This document shows, piece after piece, positions 46,350 through 57,400 of a DNA stretch of 64,000 nucleotides. The DNA lies in assembly GCF_003590645.1 (NCBI RefSeq), contig NZ_CP031834.1, forward strand, positions 2,604,501 to 2,668,500, in the 5' to 3' direction. The position numbers were made by a program, and so were the translations under genes. How positions within the stretch are numbered: the first letter of the stretch is position 1; every line of letters begins with the position of its first letter. The notes beneath the pieces are model-generated. The model was not told the DNA's origin. It made no database searches and was given only the letters and a program-made list of their open reading frames with translations. This stretch comes from Mesorhizobium sp. DCY119 (GTDB lineage: Bacteria; Pseudomonadota; Alphaproteobacteria; Rhizobiales; Rhizobiaceae).

Positions 46350-46700
46350 TCAAGGAACCGTGCAGATCGTCGAGCGCGTCAGGAACCGCTTCTCGCGACC
46401 ATTGTCGAGCGAGAACATGCCGCCGCGTCCGGGCACGACGTCGATAATGAGATCGGTGTGTTTCCACACCTCGAATTGCGAGGCGCTGATATAGACCGGC
46501 GTCTCGCCGATCATGCCCAGAAGCACGTCCTGATCGCCGACGATGAAGTCGTTGCGCGGGTAGCACATGGGTGAGGAGCCGTCGCAGCAGCCGCCGGATT
46601 GGTGAAACAGCACCGGACCGTGATCGGCGATGATTTCGGCCAGGAACGCTTGCGCTTCCGGGGTGGATGATACCTTTCCCAGAGAGATTTTTTCCAGCAT
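46350..46700 (-). CDS. DUF779 protein of the aldehyde dehydrogenase operon
   Basis: A 116-aa soluble protein that matches DUF779, a family found almost only next to acetaldehyde dehydrogenase genes. It has the conserved HQSGGCCDGSSPMCYP cysteine cluster, which suggests metal or cofactor binding, and the C-terminal STICTVP. The ATG follows a GGGAGGAA site. Function is unknown, perhaps helping the dehydrogenase or its cofactor. It is the last gene of the operon with the aldehyde dehydrogenase and the GAF-Fis regulator. Confidence 0.88.
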   Translation of the reverse strand: MLEKISLGKVSSTPEAQAFLAEIIADHGPVLFHQSGGCCDGSSPMCYPRNDFIVGDQDVLLGMIGETPVYISASQFEVWKHTDLIIDVVPGRGGMFSLDNGREKRFLTRSTICTVP

Positions 46701-46764
46701 GAGATTCCTCCCTGACGAAAAGATAGAGCGGCGTGGCCGTTTCGACCACGCCGCCGTACGCCTT

Positions 46765-46865
46765 AGATCGCCGTGCGTCCATTCGGACGCACAAAGGACG
46801 ATCTAACACTTTGAATGAGCATCGGAATATTCCGAAAACCGGTTCCACTTTTCGGTCCGATGCTC
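46765..46865. repeat. Mosaic palindromic element of Rhizobiales type
   Basis: AGATCG-CC-GTGCGTCC-attc-GGACGCAC-AAAGGA-CGATCT forms a cruciform (46765-46805), followed by GAGCATCGGA (46817-46826) / TCCGATGCTC (46856-46865), a perfect 10-base dyad enclosing AAAACCGG. This layout, with CCGAAAACCGGTTCCACTTT inside, is common between genes in rhizobia. It lies between aldehyde dehydrogenase and DUF779. Confidence 0.7.
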
Positions 46866-46874
46866 AGGAGGCGA

Positions 46875-48392
<1,518 letters not shown>

Positions 48393-48532
48393 GTCTTCCT
48401 CCCGAGAAGCGACGCCGCAGGATGTGGCGTTTCGAGAGGCAGGATCGGCGCTGCTTCATGCGTTGTCAGCCCGGGCAGGCGCGATCGCAGCCGCTTAGTG
48501 TCGCAAGACTGCGACACCTCGAAGGCACAAAA

Positions 48533-49501
48533 TCAATGCGTGCGCGATACGTCGAGGCGCTTCAGCTTGCGATGCAGCGTGGCGCGGCTGATGCCCAGCA
48601 CTTGTGCTGCGGCGGTGACGTTGCCGTCGGCGCGGGCAAGCGCCCGCTGCAGGACGCTGCGTTCGGCATGGGCGAGGTTTTCCGGCTCGCCGCGTGTCGC
48701 GCCGAACAGATCGACTGCCGGGAGAGGGCGCGTCAGGCAATCCGGCGTGATGCCGAGCGCCTGACGGGCGGAGCGCGTCGCACCGACCACGAGATCGTCG
48801 GCATCGACCGCAACAAGTGCACCGACACTCTTGTCGATCGTCGGTGCAAGCAGAATGCGCGCCGTGGGGAACGATAAGCGGAAATTCTCAGCCTCGATGC
48901 GGCGCGCGGCGTCGATGACTGCCATCGAGATCAGGTTGGCAAAGCCTTCCGTCAGGTCTGCGCGGCAGGAGGATACGTCGAGTGCGGCGACCAGATTGCC
49001 CTCATGATCGTAGATCGGGGCGGTGGTGCAGCTGAGCGCGGTGTTGCGCGTGAAAAAATGCTGGTCGCGGTGGATGGTTAGCGCGCGCTGCTCGACGAGA
49101 CAGGTGCCGATGCCGTTGGTGCCTTCGCTGTCCTCGCTCCAGACCGAGCCGGTCCACAGGCCCCAGGAGTGGAATGTCTCGTCGTCGGATGGCGCACCGC
49201 GGCGCTCGACGGGTACGCCGTCCCGGTCGGCCAGAAGCACGCAGCAACCGACGCCGCCGACGGCCAGATAGAGCCTGTCCAGACTGGGGCCTGCAGCGGC
49301 AAGCAGCGGTTCGATCTTCTGTCGCGCTTCCCTCAGCTCCGTCTCGGTCAGGCGCCTGGGGGATTTTCGTTCTGCCGGATCGAGCTGATGCAAGGACGAG
49401 GAACGCCGCCACGAAGCGACCAGAGCGGATTTCGCTGCGGCGTCCGAAGTGATCGCGGCCTGGATGCGGTCTGCATGATGGGCGGGTAAGTGTCCGACCA
49501 T
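48533..49501 (-). CDS. GAF-Fis transcriptional regulator (AcoR-like, lacks AAA+ domain)
   Basis: A 322-aa protein with a GAF-type sensory region (about residues 60-230; LYLAVGGVGCCVLLADRDGVPVERRG ... GTNGIGTCLVEQRALTIHRDQHFF) and a Fis-type helix-turn-helix at the end (VLQRALARADGNVTAAAQVLGISRATLHRKLKRLDV). The central sigma-54-interacting AAA+ ATPase of AcoR-family activators (GAFTGA motif) is absent, so it is not a classic sigma-54 activator. It sits upstream of the aldehyde dehydrogenase gene and probably controls it. The ATG at 49501 follows GGGAGGAA. Confidence 0.88.
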   Translation of the reverse strand: MVGHLPAHHADRIQAAITSDAAAKSALVASWRRSSSLHQLDPAERKSPRRLTETELREARQKIEPLLAAAGPSLDRLYLAVGGVGCCVLLADRDGVPVERRGAPSDDETFHSWGLWTGSVWSEDSEGTNGIGTCLVEQRALTIHRDQHFFTRNTALSCTTAPIYDHEGNLVAALDVSSCRADLTEGFANLISMAVIDAARRIEAENFRLSFPTARILLAPTIDKSVGALVAVDADDLVVGATRSARQALGITPDCLTRPLPAVDLFGATRGEPENLAHAERSVLQRALARADGNVTAAAQVLGISRATLHRKLKRLDVSRTH

Positions 49502-49657
49502 TATTTCCTCCCGAAACTTTAGCCTCTTCTCCTCTGCCTGGATCCGGCGCCCTCCCGGGCCGTATCTTGGTCGCAAGCGATGTTTTGCTTTGCCGACCCC
49601 TTGCACGTCAATTCATAGAAAGGATGATGTCCCTGGGCCTCTTCACCGGTCACGAGG

Positions 49658-50047
49658 TCAGTTGACAGCCGGAGCTGCACGCATGGTTCTCAGTTCGGTG
49701 CCTTCGCGCAGTGCCATGCCGAGCGACTGGCACATGTTGGGCTTTGTCGAGAATGAAACTTCGAAGCCGTGCCCGGTGGTGAATGTCACGATGATCTGCG
49801 AGCCGTCCGACGCCGTCTCGATCTGCCAGCTATCCAGCGGAAAGGTGTAGCGCAGGCTGTTGTCGCTGTATTTTTTCCGGATCGCATCCTTCAGCAGACG
49901 CGGCAGCGTCATGGCTATTGCGCAGGCGTCTGCCGCCGACACCTTCAGGTCGACAGCTTGGCCGTTGCCGTCGATCAAGCCCAGCGAAATCGTGTCGCCG
50001 CCTTCCGTGACAGAGCAGGTCGTCAGCGCCCGGGCATCGATCTTCAT
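49658..50047 (-). CDS. Hypothetical 129-aa protein
   Basis: A soluble protein without signal, MKIDARALTTCSVTEGGDTISLGLIDGNGQAVDLKVSAADACAIAMTLPRLLKDAIRKKY ... , which I cannot assign to a family. It begins MKIDARALT with an AGAGAGG site. The mixed strand-helix pattern suggests a small folded domain. It is isolated, between the GAF-Fis regulator and the molbindin gene, and divergent from the latter. Its stop at 49658 is followed by the regulator on the same strand about 155 bases away. Confidence 0.7.
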   Translation of the reverse strand: MKIDARALTTCSVTEGGDTISLGLIDGNGQAVDLKVSAADACAIAMTLPRLLKDAIRKKYSDNSLRYTFPLDSWQIETASDGSQIIVTFTTGHGFEVSFSTKPNMCQSLGMALREGTELRTMRAAPAVN

Positions 50048-50166
50048 GAAGGCCTCTCTTTCTATCCAGAAAAATATAACGGGACTCCAGCGTGATGTAC
50101 AAGAAGCAATTTAACTGTGTTTGAAAGCCAATTTTCAATCGACGTTTCCGTCATGGTGCGCTTGAT

Positions 50167-50190
50167 CGATATATCTATTAAAACATAACA
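50167..50190. promoter_or_regulatory. Candidate molybdate (ModE-type) box upstream of the molbindin gene
   Basis: CGATATAT (50167-50174), nine bases, then CATAACA (50184-50190). As I recall it, the E. coli ModE operator has the pattern CGTTATAT-N9-CATAACG, so this site has one mismatch in each half and the same spacing. It lies 104-127 bases before the start of the molbindin gene. Confidence 0.5.
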
Positions 50191-50293
50191 ATATGAGTGC
50201 TAAATGCCACAATCGGGCGGCTGGTCTTCGTCAGAGCGGCAGGCCACAATGTCCATGTGCCAGCGCTCTCCAAACAAGGGAAGGAAAAACCCG

Positions 50294-50500
50294 ATGAAAA
50301 TCAGTGCCCGCAATATCCTGAAAGGGAAGGTCGTCAAGATCACCAAGGGTGCGACGACCTCGCATGTCGAAATCGATATCGGCGGCGCGATCGTCACCTC
50401 CTCGATCACCAATGCGGCGGTGGATGATCTCAAGCTTGAAACCGGCAAGCAGGCCTATGCCGTCATCAAGGCTTCCGACGTGATGGTCGGCGTCGACTGA
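50294..50500 (+). CDS. Molbindin (Mop/TOBE domain molybdate-binding protein)
   Basis: A 68-aa single-domain protein of the Mop family, which binds molybdate or tungstate in oligomers. MKISARNILKGKVVKITKGATTSHVEIDIGGAIVTSSITNAAVDDLKLETGKQAYAVIKASDVMVGV is the complete TOBE/Mop fold. It acts as cytoplasmic molybdate storage or buffering. The ATG at 50294 follows an AAGGGAAGGA site. A candidate molybdate-responsive box is upstream, and trmO begins 3 bases after its stop, so the two are co-transcribed. Confidence 0.92.
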   Translation: MKISARNILKGKVVKITKGATTSHVEIDIGGAIVTSSITNAAVDDLKLETGKQAYAVIKASDVMVGVD

Positions 50501-50503
50501 GGC

Positions 50504-50995
50504 ATGGTTCGGGAAAACGAGATCAGGCCGAGCGAGGTGGCGGTGAGCCCGCCGCCCGCGACCGATGCCGGACTGGTCTTCATCGGGCGGATCAGCACGC
50601 CGTGGACGTCTCGCCTGATGACGCCGCGTCAGGGCAGGGCGGACGGCCCGGTCTGCCGGATCGAGATTTTCGAGCCGTGGGTCGAAGCGCTGGACGGCGT
50701 CGAGGAATTCGAGCGGCTGGAGGTGCTTTACTGGCTGCATCAGTCGCGGCGCGATCTGGTGAAGCAAAGCCCTGCCAATGATGGCGCCGCGCGCGGGACT
50801 TTCGCGCTGCGATCGCCCGTGCGGCCGAACCCGATCGGCACCTCGATCGTGACGTTGGTCGGCGTGGAGGGCTCGACGCTGCTGGTCCGCGGCATGGACT
50901 GCCTCGACGGCACGCCGCTCATTGACCTCAAGCCCGACCGGACGCTTTTCACCCCGATCGCCCCGCCGCAGCCGGGCGATTTCGAGACAGGCTAG
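50504..50995 (+). CDS. trmO: tRNA (adenine(37)-N6)-methyltransferase TrmO-like
   Basis: A 163-aa protein of the YaeB/TrmO family that N6-methylates t6A37 in tRNA using S-adenosylmethionine. Family motifs are visible: [84 protein letters not shown]. It is on the short side, without the C-terminal extension of E. coli TrmO. It starts 3 bases after molbindin and is probably in one transcript with it. Confidence 0.86.
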   Translation: MVRENEIRPSEVAVSPPPATDAGLVFIGRISTPWTSRLMTPRQGRADGPVCRIEIFEPWVEALDGVEEFERLEVLYWLHQSRRDLVKQSPANDGAARGTFALRSPVRPNPIGTSIVTLVGVEGSTLLVRGMDCLDGTPLIDLKPDRTLFTPIAPPQPGDFETG

Positions 50996-51000
50996 CAGGA

Positions 51001-51792
51001 TCAGTCGGCAGCAGAGCAAGGCCAGCTTGCCGGGACAGACAGGCCGGCTGGCAGCTTCGTGGTGCTGTCACCGCAAGCCAGGTCGACCTGTCCCTGCTGC
51101 AGATTTTTTGCCGCCGACAGGTCTACACCTTCGATTCGTGTCAGAAACATAAAGGCGCGGTCGAAGTCTATCGGCCCCTCGAAGACCGAGCCGACGAAGC
51201 TGGCGCGCGAAAGATTGGCCATGGGAAAACGGGTGCCGGTGAGCACAGCCTTGTCGAAACTGGCGCGGCCGAGCTCGGCCTTCTCGAAATCGGCGCCGGT
51301 AAGACGCGCATTGCTGAAATTGGTTCGCTGCAATTCGGAGCTGGCAAATGAAGCGTTTTCGGCCGAAACGTCCGAGAAATCACAGCGATAGCCTTCGACC
51401 TTGGCGAGATTTGCCTTGTCGGCGTTGGCCGAGGCAAGCGAAGCGCGCACCAAGGTCGCCTTTTCCAGATTCGCCGACTTGAGATTGGAGCCGCTGAGGT
51501 CGGTCTGCGAGAAATCGGTATCAGACAGGTTGGCGTTTTCGAGATTGCTGCTGCCGAGTATCAGCTGCTTCTTGTTGCAGCCGCTCCAGTTCATTCCGGC
51601 CACCGGCGAGCTTCTGCAATCCTGCGCGCGAGCCGGGAATGCCGACGCCGCAATCGTTGCGGAAAAGACCAAGGCACAAAGAGCAAGAGAGCGAAAAGCG
51701 CTTGCAGGCCCAGGCCGGATAAAACGAAAGGGGCTTGGGAGCGGGGCACCCATATCGGCATGACAAGTATGCTCGGCGCTCAGCGTATTCAT
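51001..51792 (-). CDS. Secreted pentapeptide-repeat protein
   Basis: A 263-aa protein with a long N-terminal region containing a Sec-type hydrophobic core (about residues 35-56, ending FPARAQD) and a run of A(D/N)LXX-type pentapeptide repeats (LENANLSDTDFSQTDLSGSNLKSANLEKATLVRASLASANADKANL, and similar to SRASFVG). Pentapeptide repeats form a right-handed beta-helix. A cysteine-flanked C-terminus (LACGDSTTKLP ... SWPCS) may close it. Function is unknown. The start ATG at 51792 follows CGGAGC. It is convergent with trmO. Confidence 0.85.
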   Translation of the reverse strand: MNTLSAEHTCHADMGAPLPSPFRFIRPGPASAFRSLALCALVFSATIAASAFPARAQDCRSSPVAGMNWSGCNKKQLILGSSNLENANLSDTDFSQTDLSGSNLKSANLEKATLVRASLASANADKANLAKVEGYRCDFSDVSAENASFASSELQRTNFSNARLTGADFEKAELGRASFDKAVLTGTRFPMANLSRASFVGSVFEGPIDFDRAFMFLTRIEGVDLSAAKNLQQGQVDLACGDSTTKLPAGLSVPASWPCSAAD

Positions 51793-52152
51793 CTCATTGC
51801 TCCGAGATTCGATGTCGTTTCAGGTGCCAGCGCATAATGTGGGTGTCCCGGAGAGTCCACTCAAGATGCAACTTCGACGCTATTCCATCCGACCGTGCCC
51901 TGCAATCGATTGGCGTCCTTGCCGGGCTTATCGAAGCGTTCCAGATGCGACGAAAGTTCCATCTGAGACGGGCTGAAGATGCCGTCTCAACTGCTTTAAA
52001 GCTAAAAGATAGTCTATTGACATATAGATATGCCCTGCATAGCTTTCGCCCGAGCTGATACCGGTCTGCGAAGTTGAGGACAAGCTGACGGTGGATGCTG
52101 GCTGAGATAGCGGCTCAGTCGGCCAGCTTGTTTGACCAAGTGGAGGAAACCA

Positions 52153-53385
52153 ATGAAATTCTTGCGCCTTGCGATCTCCGCGGCGGTATCGGCCATTGCC
52201 CTAGGCACGGCCGCTGCAGAACCTGTGAAAATCGCTTTCCTGACGCCGAAGACCGGGCCGCTGGCCTTTATCGGCGCCATGTACGATCCCACGATCAACT
52301 TCGTCCAGAAACCATTCAACGAAGCCGCCGGCGAAACCGGCAACACGCTGGACATTGCCGTTTACGATGATTCCGGAACCACGCAGGGTGCTGCGGATCG
52401 CTTCAAGCAGGCGATCGCCGACGGTGCGCGCGTCTTCATCGGTGCAGGAACTTCGCCTTTGGCTGCACAGAACCTGGCGGATATCCGGCGCTGGAACCAG
52501 CGCAATCCGGATGATCCGGCCATGCTGCTCATCGTCGGCTCGGAAGGATCGAACTTCATCGGTTCCGATTGCGACTTCTATTCCTTCCACTTCACGACAA
52601 CACCCTTCATCCGGCAGAACGCCTTGGCAAAGGTCATGAAGGACGAAGGGTCGCTGGGTGAAAAGGTCTACTCGCTCCAGCCCGACTACACGATGGGCCG
52701 CGAGATGGAGGCGGCGGTCGGGCAAAATGCTGAGGCCTACGGCTACAAGGTTGTCGGTCAGACGCGCCACGACGTCTTCAAGATCAAGGATTTTTCGCCG
52801 TTCATCGAGAAAGTTCGCGCCACCGCGCCCGACACGATCTTTACGGCAAGCAGCGGAAGCGATCTGCGTCTCATCCTCCAGGCGGCATCGGCCTCTGGAT
52901 TGAAGGCGCGTTTCGCGAGCACCTTCCTTGACGAACCCGGGAACCTGGCCGCCGCAGGCGCGTCTGCGCTTGATAGCCACAGCGCACAACTGTTCAACGC
53001 CGAAGCAAGCGGCGAAGCTGGCGAGAAATATCGTGCTGCATTCAACGCAGCTGCTGGCCGTGACCCTGTCGCGTATATGAACAACAGCGTTCAGACGCTG
53101 AGCATGCTGAGCGCTGCGATCACCGCGCGGCCAAAGGCGGACAAGGTCGCGGTCAACGACCTCGCCAAGTCCCTGGAAACCGTGCAGGTCGACTGGCCCC
53201 ACGGCAAGCTTTCGATGCGTGCCGAGGATCATCAGATCCAGCTGCCATTGGTCATCACCAAAGTTTCGAAGAACGCTCGCGACAAGGTGGATGGCACCGA
53301 TATGGGGTTCGAGCCGGTCAAGGTCCTGAGTGCTGAAGAAACGTCGCTTCCGGTCAGCGCCGACTGCAAAATGAAGCGGCCCTGA
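52153..53385 (+). CDS. Periplasmic binding protein, branched-chain amino acid ABC family
   Basis: A 410-aa type I periplasmic binding protein with a Sec signal (MKFLRLAISAAVSAIALGTAAA) and PVKIAFLTPKTGPLAFIGAMYDPTINFVQKPFNEAAGETG at the mature start. The family binds amino acids, amides or aromatic acids. No permease or ATPase genes are adjacent; a terminator follows. The ATG at 52153 is preceded by GGAGG. An orphan binding protein, or one using a transporter from elsewhere. The ligand is unknown. Confidence 0.86.
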   Translation: MKFLRLAISAAVSAIALGTAAAEPVKIAFLTPKTGPLAFIGAMYDPTINFVQKPFNEAAGETGNTLDIAVYDDSGTTQGAADRFKQAIADGARVFIGAGTSPLAAQNLADIRRWNQRNPDDPAMLLIVGSEGSNFIGSDCDFYSFHFTTTPFIRQNALAKVMKDEGSLGEKVYSLQPDYTMGREMEAAVGQNAEAYGYKVVGQTRHDVFKIKDFSPFIEKVRATAPDTIFTASSGSDLRLILQAASASGLKARFASTFLDEPGNLAAAGASALDSHSAQLFNAEASGEAGEKYRAAFNAAAGRDPVAYMNNSVQTLSMLSAAITARPKADKVAVNDLAKSLETVQVDWPHGKLSMRAEDHQIQLPLVITKVSKNARDKVDGTDMGFEPVKVLSAEETSLPVSADCKMKRP

Positions 53386-53402
53386 TCCATCGTAAGAAAT
53401 TG

Positions 53403-53433
53403 CGGACGGGAGCCCTCACTCCCGTCCGTTTTG
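53403..53433 (+). terminator. Intrinsic terminator after the periplasmic binding protein gene
   Basis: The GGACGGGAG / CTCCCGTCC stem with a six-base loop is followed by GTTTT, 20 bases after the stop. Confidence 0.85.
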
Positions 53434-53505
53434 CGCTATGCCGGCAGGCATCTCATAAAATCAGCTGATGCGGCATGAACCGCGCTCAGAATCGGTCGTG
53501 CAAAG

Positions 53506-54363
53506 ATGCTCCAGATTGGCGATTGCCGAATTGTCTCGGTCCTCGAGCAGGAGTTCGAGCCGCGTGTCGACTTTCTGTTTCCAGAACTGGATCTCGCTTC
53601 TCTTGCTGGAGAGCAGAGCTGGCTGGAACCATCGCATCTGGATTTTTCGAGCGGTGTCGTCCGGCTTGCGATTCAAAGCTTCATTGTCAAAGTGGATGGC
53701 CTGACCATTGTCGTCGATACCGGCATCGGCGAAGAAAAGCCGCGGCATCGTCCAGAATGGCACCGGCGAAAGAATACAGGTTTTCTCGATAGCCTTGGCG
53801 AACATGGTGCTGCGCCGGAGACCGTCGATCTGGTTGTCTGCACCCATATCCATGTCGATCATGTCGGCTGGAATACGCGATGGATAGACGGCATTTGGCA
53901 GCCTACCTTCCCGAATGCGCGCTATCTTATCCCCTTGATCGAGCGCGACCATATGCGCGCTCAAGCCGAGCCGCCCTCATATTATGCGGATAGTGTGGCG
54001 CCGCTTCCCGACACTCTGGTCGAATGGATCCAACCGTATCATGAGATCTGCCCGGGACTGACGCTGGTGCCTCTGCCGGGACATTCGCCGGGCATGGTTG
54101 GGCTCAGGATAGAGCGAGAGGGAATGAAGGCCATGCTCTGTTCGGACGCATTGCATAGTCCCTTCCAGCTTCGCCTTCCCGAAGTTTCGAGCTCGTTGTG
54201 CTCGGACGCCAGTCTGGCGCGGACGACACGCCGCGCACTGCTGTCCGAGTGCGCCGCAGAGGATATGTTGCTGGTTCCTGCCCATTTGCGCGAGCACGCC
54301 GCAATCCGGGTGCATAGGGACGGCAACGTGTTCCAGCCGGAATTTGTTTATTTCGTCGGTTGA
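53506..54363 (+). CDS. Metallo-beta-lactamase-fold hydrolase
   Basis: A 285-aa MBL-fold protein. The zinc-binding motif THIHVDHVGWN is near residue 115, with later ligands in LPGHSPGMVGL and CSDALHSPFQ. The layout (FIVKVDGLTIVVDTGIGEEKPR, IPLIERDH) is that of a lactonase-like or general hydrolase group; AHL lactonases have similar segments, but this cannot be concluded. The substrate is unknown. It begins with an ATG at 53506 and has no signal peptide. It is separated from the upstream binding protein by a terminator. Confidence 0.86.
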   Translation: MLQIGDCRIVSVLEQEFEPRVDFLFPELDLASLAGEQSWLEPSHLDFSSGVVRLAIQSFIVKVDGLTIVVDTGIGEEKPRHRPEWHRRKNTGFLDSLGEHGAAPETVDLVVCTHIHVDHVGWNTRWIDGIWQPTFPNARYLIPLIERDHMRAQAEPPSYYADSVAPLPDTLVEWIQPYHEICPGLTLVPLPGHSPGMVGLRIEREGMKAMLCSDALHSPFQLRLPEVSSSLCSDASLARTTRRALLSECAAEDMLLVPAHLREHAAIRVHRDGNVFQPEFVYFVG

Positions 54364-54404
54364 GGCCAGGGGGAGGCGGGTGCGATTTTTCTGAGTTATC
54401 CAGA

Positions 54405-54443
54405 AATGAACAGGCCCCGCGGTTACGCGGGGCCTGTTCATTT
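54405..54443. terminator. Bidirectional terminator between the MBL gene and nrdJ
   Basis: The long perfect stem ATGAACAGGCCCCGC / GCGGGGCCTGTTCAT with a short loop lies between the convergent MBL gene and nrdJ. Confidence 0.85.
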
Positions 54444-54499
54444 GTCTTGGTCAACTACAAGCTGCTAGCAGCCATCGCCGCGGCGCGGGCTATTCCTTC

Positions 54500-57400
54500 T
54501 CACGAGCACCCGCTCGTCGCGCCACACGTGTCGCATTTTTCACACGTGCCGTTCCGCACCATCGTAAAGTTCTGGCATTCCGAGCAGGAGTTGCCGGTGT
54601 AGCCTTGCATCATCGACTTCATGCGGCGGTCGGCGGCTTTGGCCTTGGCCACTTCGTTTGCGGCAGCTTCGGTGAAGAGGGCGGCAGCTGGTGAGGTGTC
54701 CTCGATTGCGGCTTCCTCGGCCAGTTCCTTGGCGCGCTCTTCATAGTCGCGCTTGAAGGCGGTTGCTTCCTCGCGCAGTTCCGCCATGACCGGCTTCAGC
54801 GCGGTCACTGTTGCGCTGCTGGTGGCGAGCGCCCGCACGTTGGAGCCGGAAAAGGCGGTCGGGGCGACCTTGGCGGGCTGGCTGCCGGGCGCGCCGGCAA
54901 AGCCCTTCGGGTCGGCCGAGCCGATGCCGGAGACGACTTTCAGCGGGGCGCCGCGGGTCAGGCCCTTGGAGACGGCCTGCGCACGGCCTTCCGAAATGCC
55001 GCGCCCGAGCGAGGTGTTGGAAAAGTCCGACGTGTCGACATGGGCAAGGTCGCTGCGGTCGAGATAGGAGACGGCCAGTTCGCGGAACACATAGTCGAGG
55101 ATCGACGTGGCGTTCTTGATCGCGTCGTTGCCGACGACCATGCCGGCCGGCTCGAACTTGGTGAAGGTGAAGGCCTCGACATATTCGTCCAGCGGCACGC
55201 CATATTGCAGGCCGAGCGAGATGGCTATGGCGAAGTTGTTCATCATGGCGCGGAAGGCAGCGCCTTCCTTGTGCATGTCGATGAAGATCTCGCCGAGGCG
55301 GCCATCGTCGAACTCGCCGGTGCGCAGATAGACCTTGTGGCCGCCGACGACTGCCTTCTGGGTGTAGCCCTTGCGGCGGTTCGGCAGCTTTTCGCGGTCG
55401 CGGTAGAGGCGTTCGACCACGCGCTCGACGATCTTTTCGGTGACCGTCACGGCCTGTGCTGCTGCCGGTGCGGCGAGCAGGGCCTCGATCACGTCATCCT
55501 CGTCCTCTTCATCATCGGCGAGCAGCGAGGCGTTGAGCGGCTGGGAGAGCTTGGAGCCATCGCGGTAGAGCGCGTTGGCCTTCAGCGCCAGCTTCCAGGA
55601 CAGCATGTAGGCTTCCTTGCAGTCCTCGACGGTCGCCTCGTTGGGCATGTTGATGGTCTTCGAGATCGCACCCGAGATGAAGGGCTGGGCGGCAGCCATC
55701 ATGCGGATGTGGCTTTCGACCGAGAGATAGCGCTTGCCGATCTTGCCGCAGGGGTTGGCGCAGTCGAACACCGGCAGGTGTTCGTCCTTGAGGAAGGGCG
55801 CGCCTTCCAGCGTCATCGCACCGCAGATGTGGATGTTGGCGGCCTCGATCTCCTTCTTGGAGAAGCCGAGCGCAGGCAGGATCTCGAACGAGAAATCGTT
55901 GAGCTGCTCGTCGGTGAAGCCGAAGGTCTCCTTCACCCAGTCGGCGCCGAGCGTCCACTGGTTGAACACGAACTTGATGTCGAAGGCCTGCTTGAGCGCG
56001 GCGTTCAGTGCTGCGATCTTGTCGTCGGTGAAGCCCTTGGCGCGCAGCGAGCCGGGGTTGATTCCGGGCGCCTGATTGAGATTGCCATGGCCGACCGCGT
56101 AAGCCTCGATCTCGGCGATCTGGCTTTCGGAATAGCCGAGCGTGCGCAGCGCCTCGGGAACGGCGCGGTTGATGATCTTGAAATAGCCGCCGCCGGCGAG
56201 CTTCTTGAACTTCACCAAAGCGAAGTCGGGCTCGATGCCGGTGGTGTCGCAATCCATGACGAGGCCGATCGTGCCGGTCGGCGCAATCACGGTCGCCTGG
56301 GCATTGCGGTAGCCATGCTCCTCGCCGAGCTCGATGGCGCGGTCCCAGGCGGCGCGGGCATGCGTCACCAGTTCCTGCTGCTTGAGGTCGGAAGCGACCA
56401 GCGGCACCGGATTGACGGCGAGCTTCTCGTAGCCGTCCTTGTCGCCATAGGCAGCGCGGCGATGGTTGCGCATGACGCGCAGCATGTTGGCGGCATTGCG
56501 GTCGTAATCGGCGAAGGCGCCGAGTTCGGAGGCCATTTCGGCCGAGGTGGCGTAGGCGATGCCGGTCATGATGGCGGTGAGTGCTGCACCGATGGCGCGG
56601 CCTTCGTCGGAGTCATAAGGAATGCCGGAGGTCATCAGCAGGCCGCCGATATTGGCGTAGCCGAGGCCGAGCGTGCGGTATTCGTAGGAGAGCCTGGCGA
56701 TTTCCTTGGACGGGAACTGCGCCATCATCACCGAGATCTCGAGCACCATGGTCCACAGGCGCACGGTGTGCTCATAGGCAGAGATGTCGATCGTGCCGTC
56801 CGCGTTGCGGTAGGGCAGGAGGTTGATGGAAGCGAGGTTGCAGGCCGTGTCGTCGAGGAACATGTATTCCGAGCACGGGTTGGAGCCGCGGATCGGGCCG
56901 GCCGCCGGCGAGGTGTGCCAGTCGTTCATCGTCGTGTTGAAGTGCAGGCCCGGATCGGCAGACGCCCATGCGGCGTGGCCGATCTTTTCCCACAGGTCGC
57001 GCGCCTTGAGCGTCTTCATGACGCGGCCGTCCTTGCGGGCGGTCAGGTTCCAGTCGCCATCGGTCTCGACGGCGCGCAGGAAGTCGTCCTTCAGCGAGAC
57101 GGAGTTGTTGGAGTTCTGGCCCGAAACGGTGAGGTAGGCTTCCGAATCCCAGTCGGTGTCGTAGGTCTTGAAGTCGATGGACTTGTAGCCCTGCTTGGCG
57201 AACTGGATGACGCGCTTGACGTAGTTTTCCGGAACGGAATTCTTCTTGGCCGCCTTGATCTCGCGCTTCAGCGCCGGGTTCTTCAGCGGGTCGAAGCAGT
57301 CGCCATTGTCGGCTTCGCAGTTGATGCAGGCCTTCATGATGGCAGCGAGGTGGTTACGGACGATCTTGGAGCCGGTGACGAGCGAGGCGACCTTCTGCTC

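Noticed and set aside
53506-54363. AHL lactonase (quorum quenching) label for the MBL-fold protein
   Set aside because: It has the HxHxDH motif shared by the superfamily, but nothing specific for lactone substrates could be seen.
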